A program made the translations under genes and the position numbers. The notes beneath the pieces were generated by a model that saw nothing but the letters and a program-made list of their open reading frames with translations, was not told the DNA's origin and did not search any database. A stretch of DNA of 64,000 nucleotides from Micromonospora tarapacensis (GTDB lineage Bacteria > Actinomycetota > Actinomycetes > Mycobacteriales > Micromonosporaceae), in contig NZ_JAHCDI010000004.1 of NCBI RefSeq assembly GCF_019697375.1, positions 1,971,324 to 2,035,323 of the forward strand. Reading direction: 5' to 3'. Shown piece after piece: positions 16,852 to 24,267 of the stretch. Each line of letters opens with the position of its first letter. Positions within the stretch are counted from its first letter, which is position 1.

Positions 16852-17745
16852 ATGTACCAGCCCGCGATCGATCCCGACGCCGTCACCGCGATCGACATGC
16901 ACGTGCACATCGAGGTCGACGACGACGGCCACGCCTCGCTGCCCGCCCCGCTCGTGGAGGCGGCGTCGAAGTACTTCCGGACGGACGGGCCACGGCCGGC
17001 GGTCGACGCGGTGGCGCGGTACTACCGGGAACGCCGGATGGCCGCCGTCGTGTTCACCGTGGACGCCCGCACGCAACTGGACCACCGTCCGTTGTCGAGC
17101 GTCGACATCGCCCGCGCGGCGTCCGAGCACGCCGACGCGCTCATCCCCTTCGGCTCGGTCGATCCGCGCTGCGGCGAGGCGGCACTGGAACTCGCCGCCC
17201 GGCTCATCGAGGACGAGGGCGTACGCGGCTTCAAGTTCCACCCCACGGTGCAGGGTTTCGACCCGAGCCGTGAGGAGTACGCGCCGCTGTGGGGTCTGCT
17301 CGAGAAGGCCGGCGTTCCTGCCCTGTTCCACACCGGCCAGACCGGCATCGGTGCGGGGCTGCCGGGAGGCTACGGCTTCCGGCTCGGGCTGTCGAACCCG
17401 ATGCTGCTCGACCCGATCGCCGCGGAGTTCCCGCAGTTGCAGATCATCATGGCGCACCCGTCGGTGCCCTGGCAGGACGAGGCGTTGTCGGTGGCGACGC
17501 ACAAGCACAACACCTGGATCGATCTGTCCGGCTGGAGCCCGAAGTACTTCCCCGCGTCGCTGGTGCGCCACGCCAACTCGATGCTGAAGCGCCGGGTGCT
17601 CTTCGGCACCGACTTCCCCCTGCTCACCCCGGATCGTTGGCTGCGCGACGTGGCCGGCACCGAGCTCAAGCCCGACGTGCTTCCTGGCATCCTGAAGGAC
17701 AACGCCGCCCGGCTGCTGAAACTGGCCCGAAAGGAAGGTCCATGA
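16852..17745 (+). CDS. Amidohydrolase-family protein (ACMSD-like decarboxylase/hydrolase)
   Basis: A 297-residue TIM-barrel metalloenzyme. Metal ligands are visible in IDMHVH at the N-terminus, FHTG and IIMAHPS in the middle and FGTDFP near the end, with KFHPT before them. This is the amidohydrolase-2 pattern shared by ACMS decarboxylase, gamma-resorcylate decarboxylase and related ring-acid enzymes. Its stop overlaps the MaoC start. Within this operon a decarboxylation or C-C hydrolysis of a carboxylated intermediate is plausible. Confidence 0.8.
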   Translation: MYQPAIDPDAVTAIDMHVHIEVDDDGHASLPAPLVEAASKYFRTDGPRPAVDAVARYYRERRMAAVVFTVDARTQLDHRPLSSVDIARAASEHADALIPFGSVDPRCGEAALELAARLIEDEGVRGFKFHPTVQGFDPSREEYAPLWGLLEKAGVPALFHTGQTGIGAGLPGGYGFRLGLSNPMLLDPIAAEFPQLQIIMAHPSVPWQDEALSVATHKHNTWIDLSGWSPKYFPASLVRHANSMLKRRVLFGTDFPLLTPDRWLRDVAGTELKPDVLPGILKDNAARLLKLARKEGP

Positions 17746-18194
17746 CGACCACCATCGCGTACGACCAGCTCGCTGGCCTCGCCGGCACCGACCTCGGTCA
17801 CACCGAGTACCGGACGGTCACCCAGGAACAGGTGAACCTCTTTGCCGACGCCACCGACGACCACCAGTGGATCCACGTCGACCCGGCGCGGGCCAAGGAC
17901 GGCCCGTTCGGTGCGCCGATCGCCCACGGCTTCCTCACCCTCTCGCTCGCGGTTCCCTTCTGGACGGAGCTGCTCGAGGTGAAGGGCGTGTCGACGAAGG
18001 TCAACTACGGCCTCGACAAGGTGCGCTTCCCGGCCCCGGTCAAGGTCGGGTCCCGGGTGCGCATGCGGGCGACCATCGCCGAGGTCACCGAGGTCCGCGG
18101 CGGCTTCCAGATCGTCGTCGACCAGACGATCGAGGTCGACGGCGAGGCCAAGCCGGCGGTCGTCGCCCGCGGCCTCTACCGCTTCTACGCCTGA
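17742..18194 (+). CDS. MaoC-like (R)-hydratase, hot-dog fold
   Basis: A 150-residue MaoC/NodN-type protein. The hydratase pattern is seen in FADATDDHQWIHVDPARA followed by PIAHGFLTLSL, which carry the catalytic Asp and His. It would hydrate an enoyl-CoA. The start overlaps the amidohydrolase stop by ATGA. Together with the SDR and CoA ligase it supports a beta-oxidation-like route. Confidence 0.85.
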   Translation: MTTTIAYDQLAGLAGTDLGHTEYRTVTQEQVNLFADATDDHQWIHVDPARAKDGPFGAPIAHGFLTLSLAVPFWTELLEVKGVSTKVNYGLDKVRFPAPVKVGSRVRMRATIAEVTEVRGGFQIVVDQTIEVDGEAKPAVVARGLYRFYA

Positions 18195-18241
18195 GCGGGG
18201 CGCCAGCGGGCGCACCACCTGCCACCACCAGGAGACTGCTG

Positions 18242-19764
18242 ATGCACCGACACGGGATCGGCGCGTGGACCGCCAAGCGGCGACTGAAGTCACCCGACAA
18301 GCCCGCCCTCGTCTACGGCGACCAGTCGACGATGACGTACCGACAGTTCGCCGACGGCGCGGACGGCGTCGCCGCGATGCTGGCCCACCGGGGCGTCGGC
18401 AAGGGCGACGCCGTCGCCTACCTGGGCGAGAACAGCCCCGAGTTCCTCCAGGTGATGTTCGGGACCGCTGCGCTGGGCGCCGTGTTCGTCCCGGTCAACA
18501 CGCGGCTCGCGCCACCCGAGATCGCCCACATTCTCGCCGACTGCGGTGCGCGGGTGCTGGTTCACGATCCCGAGTTCGGGCCACGGGTGGCCGCCGTCCT
18601 GGGCGCCGCACCGGGTCTGGACGCCATCGCCACCGGCGAGGGGACGGCGGACGATCCCGGGCTCGCCCGCCTGCTGCGTCCGCCGGCCGCCGCCCCGCCC
18701 CCGCCGCCCTCACCCTCGATGACCCGGCCGCGATCATCTACACCTCGGGCACCACCGGCAGGGCCAAGGGCGCCGTGCTGACCCACGGCAACCTCACCTG
18801 GGTCGCCCTCAACTGCGTCGTCGACTACGACATCGTCTCGACCGATGTCGCGCTCATGATCTCGCCGCTGTTCCACGTCGCCTCGCTCGGCATGGGTGCG
18901 CTCCCGGTCATCCTCAAGGGCGCCACGATGGTGCTGGAGAAGGGATTCGAACCGGGGCGCGCGCTCAGCCAGATCGAGCGGCACCGGGTCACGATGCTCA
19001 GTGGCGTACCGACGACCTACCAGCTCATGGCCGACCATCCGAACTGGGCCTCGACCGACCTCTCGACGCTGGGCAAGCTCACCTGCGGCGGCTCGGCGGT
19101 GCCCGCGCGGATCCTCGACGCGTACGAGCGGCGCGGCCTGTCGTTCTCGCAGGGCTACGGCATGACCGAGGCGTCGCCCGGCGCGACCTCGCTGCCGCCC
19201 TCGATGACCCGCGCCAAGCAGGGCAGCGTGGGCCTCCCCCACTTCTTCACCGAGGTGCGGATCGTCGACGAGCACGGGGCGCGAGCCCCCCGCGGCACCG
19301 TCGGCGAGATCGAGGTCGCCGGGCCGAACGTCTTCCCCGGCTACCACGGGTTGCCGGCGGCGACGGCCGACGCCTTCACGGCGGACGGGTGGTTCCGCTC
19401 GGGCGATCTCGGCCGGCTGGACGCCGACGGCTACCTCTACATCTCCGGCCGGATCAAGGACATGATCATCTCGGGTGGCGAGAACATCTACCCGGTCGAG
19501 CTCGAACAGGTGCTCAGCGAGATCGACGGGGTCACCGGAGCCGCGGTCATCGGCGTACCGGACGAGCGGTGGGGTGAGGTGCCGTGGGCGGTCGTGACGG
19601 TGCGGGACGGGGCGTCCGTCGACACCGACAGCCTGCGGGCCCAGCTCGACGGCAGGATCGCCCGCTACAAGCTGCCGAAGCGCGTCGTCATCGTGGACGA
19701 GCTGCCGCGGACCGCGTCGGGGAAGGTGCGGAAGGCGGATCTGCGGGCCCGGTTCGGCAGTTAG
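18242..19764 (+). pseudogene. Acyl-CoA synthetase (AMP-binding), frameshifted
   Basis: A class I adenylate-forming ligase of about 507 residues if read through. The N-terminal ~150 residues (MHRHGIGAWTAKRRLKSPDK ... LARLLR) are in one frame from the ATG at 18242. From about 18706 the protein continues in another frame with all key motifs: YTSGTTGRAKG, GYGMTEASPG, YLYISGRIKDMIISGGENIY and the C-terminal lysine motif PRTASGKVRK. A one-base loss in the GC-only run 18681-18709 would explain it. Either the gene is broken or the sequence has an indel error. It would activate the pathway acid to its CoA ester. Confidence 0.8.
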
Positions 19765-20611
19765 TCGTGGTCCGGGCCGCGACGAGGGCGTTGAACTCGG
19801 CCACGGAGGCCGCGGCCAACTTCTCGTGCATCCGCCGGTAGGTCTCCACCGACCGGGTGGCGGGCCACGCCGGGTCCATGAACTCGCGGGGCAGCCGCGG
19901 GTCGGCGCGCAGCAGGGCGAGCCAGTCCGCCACCAGCATCGTCCGCGCGGTCAGCGCGCTCGCCGCCAGCGTCGCCGGCTCCGGCTCGCCCCACACCTCG
20001 ATGAACGCGAGGTGCTCGCGCCGGATCGCCTCGATGTCCCACGCCGCGCGGACGCTCTCGCCGATCGGATACCCCGCCAGTTCACGGGCGTGGAAGGCGA
20101 TGACGGTGTGGGGTGGCAGGTCCTGGCGCAGCGGTTCCAGCGACCCGGCGAGGTCGACCTCGCCGGGCGCGAGCCACAGCCCGTCGCGCAGCGGCGCGAA
20201 GCCTTCCCAGGTCAGCGTCGAGCGCAACCGGTGGCGCAGGGTCCGCTGGCCCTCCGGGATCGAGAACGTGACGAGCGTCCACCCGGTGCCCTGTGGGTCG
20301 AAGGGACGCGGACCGCGAACCCGCTCCGTCGCCTCGCGCAGCACCGCGGCCCCGTGCCCGGTCAGCGAGAACAGGATTTCCCGGCCGCTCTTGCTCCGCG
20401 CGAGGATGCCGCTGTGCACGAGCCGGTCGAGGGTCGCCCGCGTCGCCGGGGCGGCGACGCCGGCGCCCTCGAGCACGCCGATCAGGACGCTGGCTCGGAC
20501 CGGCCCCGGTGAGTCGTCGACGACGTGTTCGCCGAAGAACGCGAGCAACAGCTGTTTCGGCTGACGACTGCGCACAGTCCTCCCCCTCGGCGGATCCGTC
20601 GAGGTGGTCAC
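19688..20611 (-). CDS. PaaX-family transcriptional regulator (second copy)
   Basis: A 307-residue PaaX-like protein: N-terminal winged helix (GVAAPATRATLDRLVHSGIL, ARSKSGREILFSLTGHG), middle domain (GWTLVTFSIPEGQRTLRHRL, FAPLRDGLWLAPGEVDL) and C-terminal helices (EFMDPAWPATRSVETYRRMH). The GTG start overlaps the ABC ATPase stop, so it is the last gene of the transporter operon. Its tail overlaps the CoA ligase end by 77 bases on the opposite strand. It probably senses a CoA ester made by the neighbouring catabolic operon. Confidence 0.8.
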   Translation of the reverse strand: MTTSTDPPRGRTVRSRQPKQLLLAFFGEHVVDDSPGPVRASVLIGVLEGAGVAAPATRATLDRLVHSGILARSKSGREILFSLTGHGAAVLREATERVRGPRPFDPQGTGWTLVTFSIPEGQRTLRHRLRSTLTWEGFAPLRDGLWLAPGEVDLAGSLEPLRQDLPPHTVIAFHARELAGYPIGESVRAAWDIEAIRREHLAFIEVWGEPEPATLAASALTARTMLVADWLALLRADPRLPREFMDPAWPATRSVETYRRMHEKLAAASVAEFNALVAARTTTNCRTGPADPPSAPSPTRSAAARPR

Positions 20612-21420
20612 CGCGCCGGCTGCGCGGCGACCGCCTGCCCACGCTTGGCGCGCTGGATGTGGTCGTAGACGTGGCTCCGCAGCTCCGTGAAGCGGGGCAG
20701 CGCCCGGGTGGTGATCTGGTCGCGTTCCGGCGGTAGGTCGACCGCGAGATCCTCCTGCACCCAGGTCGGCGCCCCGGACAGCACCAGCACGCGCTCACCC
20801 AGATAGACCGACTCGTCGATGTCGTGGGTCACGAAGAGGATCGAGATGCGGTGGCTCAGGTGCAGTTCCCGCACCAGGTCCTCCAGGTCCGCCCGGGTCT
20901 GCGCGTCGACCGCGGCGAACGGCTCATCCATGATCAGCACCTCGGGCTGGTACGCGATGGCCCGCGCGATCGCCACGCGTTGCTGCATCCCGCCGGAGAG
21001 CTGCCACGGGTGGCTGCGCGTGGCGTGCGCCAGACCGACCGCCTCGATCGCGTCGGTGACGAGCCGGTCGCGCTCCGCCCGGGAGAGCTTCTTGTGCCGG
21101 AGCGGGAGTTCGACGTTTCCGCGGACCGTCAGCCACGGGTAGAGGCTGCGGCCGTACTCCTGGAAGACGACGGCCATCGCCGGGCTCGGGCCGGTCACCG
21201 GTGATCCGTCCATCTCGATGACGCCGCCGGTCGGCCGGAGCAGACCGGCGAGACACTTCAGCAGGGTGGTCTTCCCGCATCCGGAGGGGCCGACGATGCA
21301 GACGAGTTCGCCGGCCTTCATCGTGAAGCTGATGTCGCCGATCGCCTCCACGTCGCCCGTCGTGGACTCGTAGACCTTGCGCAGATGTTCCACCCGCAGC
21401 AACGTGCTCCGATCAGGCAC
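20608..21420 (-). CDS. ABC transporter ATPase, taurine/nitrate type (SsuB/TauB-like)
   Basis: A 270-residue ATPase. Walker A is GPSGCGKTT, the signature LSGGMQQR and Walker B VLIMDEP, followed by the D-loop and the switch histidine in FVTHDIDES. It powers import with the two permeases upstream. Its GTG start overlaps the permease stop. Specificity comes from the binding protein, so the substrate is unassigned; sulfonates, nitrate, thiamine precursors and aromatic acids are all handled by this family. Confidence 0.9.
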   Translation of the reverse strand: MPDRSTLLRVEHLRKVYESTTGDVEAIGDISFTMKAGELVCIVGPSGCGKTTLLKCLAGLLRPTGGVIEMDGSPVTGPSPAMAVVFQEYGRSLYPWLTVRGNVELPLRHKKLSRAERDRLVTDAIEAVGLAHATRSHPWQLSGGMQQRVAIARAIAYQPEVLIMDEPFAAVDAQTRADLEDLVRELHLSHRISILFVTHDIDESVYLGERVLVLSGAPTWVQEDLAVDLPPERDQITTRALPRFTELRSHVYDHIQRAKRGQAVAAQPAR

Positions 21421-22237
21421 GAGTGACCTCCCTGATTCCGTGGTACCAGCGCAGGACGCGCCGCTCGACGAGACCGAACGTTACGGCGAGTAAGACGCCG
21501 ATGAGACCGAGGAGCAGGATGCCGCTCCACATCTCGGCAATGAGGTAGTTCCGTTGGAAGTACGCGATCCGGTAGCCGAGTCCGGCCGACGAGGCGAACA
21601 TCTCCGAGATGACCATCAGGATGAGCGCGACCGAGAGCCCCTGCCGGACTCCCGTCATGATGCGCGGGCTGGCCGCGGGAAGCACGAGGAACCAGAGCCG
21701 CTCCCACCAGGTGACCTGGAACGAGTCGGCGGTCTCGGTCATCACGCTGTCGGTGGCCCGGACACCGTCGATCGTGTTCAGCAGGATCGGCCAGACCGCG
21801 CCGGAGACGATGACCACCACCTTCATCGTGTCGGTGATGCCGAGCAGCAGCATGGCGACCGGGATCAGCACCGGCGGCGGGATGGCGCGGAAGAACTCCA
21901 GCAGCGGTTCGAGGAGTTCGCGCAGCCAGCGGAAGAGGCCGATGAGGGTGCCGGCGGCGACACCGACGACGATCGAGGCGAGGATGCCGAGCGAGAGTCG
22001 GGACAGGCTCGGCACCACGTCGTCGACGAACGCGGGACCGATCCACGTGTCGACGAAGGCCTCCGCGATCGTCACTGGGCCGGGGAAGAACCGGTTCGTC
22101 GACGCCGTCGACGCCACGCCCCAGAGAACCAGGAGCAGGAACGGCAGCCCGAGCGCGTAGAGGAAGCCCGCGGCGATGCGGAGCCCGACGACGCGGCCAC
22201 GCGACGGCGCGGCGATCCGGCCGGTGTACGCGGTCAC
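21413..22237 (-). CDS. ABC transporter permease (SsuC/TauC type)
   Basis: A 274-residue membrane protein with about six helices and the EAA loop GVRATDSVMTETADSFQVTW. The frame extends far upstream, but the start is the GTG at 22235-22237, which overlaps the previous permease stop and gives a normal N-terminus (VTAYTGRIAAPSRGRVVGLR). It forms the channel with the neighbouring permease. Confidence 0.88.
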   Translation of the reverse strand: MTAYTGRIAAPSRGRVVGLRIAAGFLYALGLPFLLLVLWGVASTASTNRFFPGPVTIAEAFVDTWIGPAFVDDVVPSLSRLSLGILASIVVGVAAGTLIGLFRWLRELLEPLLEFFRAIPPPVLIPVAMLLLGITDTMKVVVIVSGAVWPILLNTIDGVRATDSVMTETADSFQVTWWERLWFLVLPAASPRIMTGVRQGLSVALILMVISEMFASSAGLGYRIAYFQRNYLIAEMWSGILLLGLIGVLLAVTFGLVERRVLRWYHGIREVTRA

Positions 22238-23034
22238 AGGACCTCCTCCCCCCGTACGGACTGGTGCCAGGACAGCGAGCGGCGCTCGACGAAGCGGAAG
22301 ACGAGGTTCACCAGGAGCCCGAGCAGCCCGGTGACCATGACGAGGGCGTAGAGGCCGACGGCGTCCCCGGCGGAGCGGGACAGCTCGATCATTCGTCCGA
22401 GGCCGGGGTTGCCGATCACCATCTCCGAGGTGATCGCGAGGATGAGGGCAACCGCCGCGGCGAGTCGGACGCCCGTCATGAGATACGGCAGGGCGGTCGG
22501 CAGCACCAGATACCACAGATGCTCCCGGCGGGTCAGGCCGAAGCTTCGTGCGGTGTCGCGGGCGACCGCGTCGACGTCGGCCACGCCGTAGATCACCTGC
22601 ACGAACACCTGCCAGAACGACGCGTAGATGATGATCACGAGGGCCGCCTGCATCTGGATGCCGAACATCAGCACGGCGAGCGGGATGAGGGCGACCGACG
22701 GGATCGGTCGCAGGAACTCGACCATCGTGTGGGTGGCGCGACGCAGGAAGGGCACCAGACCGACGATCGTGCCCAGGACGACCGCGGCGAACGTCGCCAC
22801 GCCCAGCCCGATCGCCCACGACGTCATGGTAAACCCGAGCCTCCGCCAGAACGCCAGGTCGCGAAGCTCCTCGAACAGCCGCCCGAACACGTCGGTCGCA
22901 TACGGCAGGTACTGCGAATTGATCAGGCCCATGGTCGGGATCGACTGCCAGACGACGAGGAATCCCGCAAGGCCGGCGAGGCCCAGCAGCACCTTGCGCA
23001 GCGACCGCAGGCTTCGGGTGGATAGGACGCGCAT
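22234..23034 (-). CDS. ABC transporter permease (SsuC/TauC type)
   Basis: A 266-residue integral membrane protein, paralogous to the next permease, with the EAA loop GVADVDAVARDTARSFGLTR. I chose the ATG at 23032-23034 because GGGAG sits just upstream; the frame also allows a start 45 bases earlier. Two different permeases in one operon imply a heterodimeric channel, which is less common in this subfamily. Confidence 0.85.
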   Translation of the reverse strand: MRVLSTRSLRSLRKVLLGLAGLAGFLVVWQSIPTMGLINSQYLPYATDVFGRLFEELRDLAFWRRLGFTMTSWAIGLGVATFAAVVLGTIVGLVPFLRRATHTMVEFLRPIPSVALIPLAVLMFGIQMQAALVIIIYASFWQVFVQVIYGVADVDAVARDTARSFGLTRREHLWYLVLPTALPYLMTGVRLAAAVALILAITSEMVIGNPGLGRMIELSRSAGDAVGLYALVMVTGLLGLLVNLVFRFVERRSLSWHQSVRGEEVL

Positions 23035-23054
23035 ATCGCTCCCGTGATGGGTCG

Positions 23055-23093
23055 GGTCCGCCCTCCCCGGCCAGGGCACGGGGAGGGCGGACC
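23055..23093 (-). terminator. Perfect 14-bp hairpin after the binding-protein gene
   Basis: Arms GGTCCGCCCTCCCC (23055-23068) and its exact complement (23080-23093) with an 11-base loop. It starts 8 bases past the stop of the solute-binding protein and precedes the permeases of the same operon. It likely acts as an attenuator or as a 3' mRNA stabiliser that lets the binding protein outnumber the membrane parts. Confidence 0.65.
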
Positions 23094-23101
23094 GCCGCCG
23101 G

Positions 23102-24073
23102 CTACTGCTGCTGGATGAGGCGGTCGAAGTTGGGCTGCTGGTCGAGCACGCCGTACTTCCCGGCGAGCGTGGCGAGCGTCTCCAGGCTCGCCCGGTCGAG
23201 ATCCCAGCCGAACGCCGGGAGCTTCACCGAATCGGCGACCGCCTCGGGCAACTCCAGGTTGTCCTTGATGGACTGACGGAGGTCAGCTTCGTTGGCCGGG
23301 TCCTGCGCCCACTGGAGTGCCTCCTTCATGGCCGTCGAGAAGTCGGCGATCAGCTCGGGGTCGGACTCCGTCCGCTCCCTGGTCGCGATCGTGGTGAGGG
23401 TCGCGAGACCGGGGACGACCGCCTGGTACGGAGCGACGATGAAGGTGTCGCCGCGGCTGCGCAACTGCGTGACGAAGGGCTCCGGCACCCAGGCGGCGTC
23501 GATGTTGCCGGCCTCCAGTTGGGCCGGCACGTCGGGGAAGGCGACCTCGACGAACTTGATCGTGGTCGGGTCGCCGCCGTCCTTCTCCACCGCCGCCATG
23601 ATGGTCACGTCGCCGGCCGCGCCGAGGCTGTTGACCGCCACCCGGCGGCCGGCGAGCTCGGCGGGCCTGGTGATGCCGGACTCGGCCGACGCCACGACGG
23701 CGTTGATGTCGTCACCGTCCGCGTAGGACGACGCGTAGTTGCCGATCAGCACCACGCCGAGATCCTGCAGGTCGGCCCGGAACGGGCCGAACGGCTGGCC
23801 GATGGCGAAGTCGATGTCACCGTTGATCAGTGCGGGGATGGCCTGCGCGCCGCCCTGAGCCGGCAGCACCTCGACCGCGAGACCGTGCCGGGCGAAGATG
23901 CCCGCCTTGATGCCGCCCCACAGGGCGGCGGTCTCGGTGATGGGCAGCGCCGCGACCCGGACCTGGCGCTGGTCGCCGTCGGCCGGGTCGGACGGGGAGC
24001 TATCTGAGTCGGTGCATCCGGTGAGGGCGATCGCGGTGATGGCGACCAACCCGAGGGCGATGACCTTCTTCAT
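23102..24073 (-). CDS. ABC transporter solute-binding lipoprotein (SsuA/NMT1-like)
   Basis: A 323-residue lipoprotein. The start ATG gives a short signal peptide (MKKVIALGLVAITAIALTGC) with a lipobox cysteine at residue 20. The mature part is NMT1/SsuA-like (AALWGGIKAGIFARHGLAVE, INGDIDFAIGQPFGPF, VEVAFPDVPAQLEAGNIDAA). It captures the substrate outside the membrane for the two permeases and ATPase downstream. The frame is open far beyond this start, but that extension is an antisense shadow of the LAL gene region. Confidence 0.88.
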   Translation of the reverse strand: MKKVIALGLVAITAIALTGCTDSDSSPSDPADGDQRQVRVAALPITETAALWGGIKAGIFARHGLAVEVLPAQGGAQAIPALINGDIDFAIGQPFGPFRADLQDLGVVLIGNYASSYADGDDINAVVASAESGITRPAELAGRRVAVNSLGAAGDVTIMAAVEKDGGDPTTIKFVEVAFPDVPAQLEAGNIDAAWVPEPFVTQLRSRGDTFIVAPYQAVVPGLATLTTIATRERTESDPELIADFSTAMKEALQWAQDPANEADLRQSIKDNLELPEAVADSVKLPAFGWDLDRASLETLATLAGKYGVLDQQPNFDRLIQQQ

Positions 24074-24267
24074 TGACGAGGCCCTTCCTGGGCTGTGATG
24101 GTGGGGGTGCGTCAATTCCGGCGGATGCCTCGGACCTGCGGTGGTACTTCGGTGTGTTGGGGGGCACGCCGCTGTGTTGGACATGCTCAGCCACGGGCCA
24201 ACGGATGTCAAGAAACTTCTGACGCCCGTCATGAATAGATTGAATAACGGTTCCGGGGCGACAGCGC

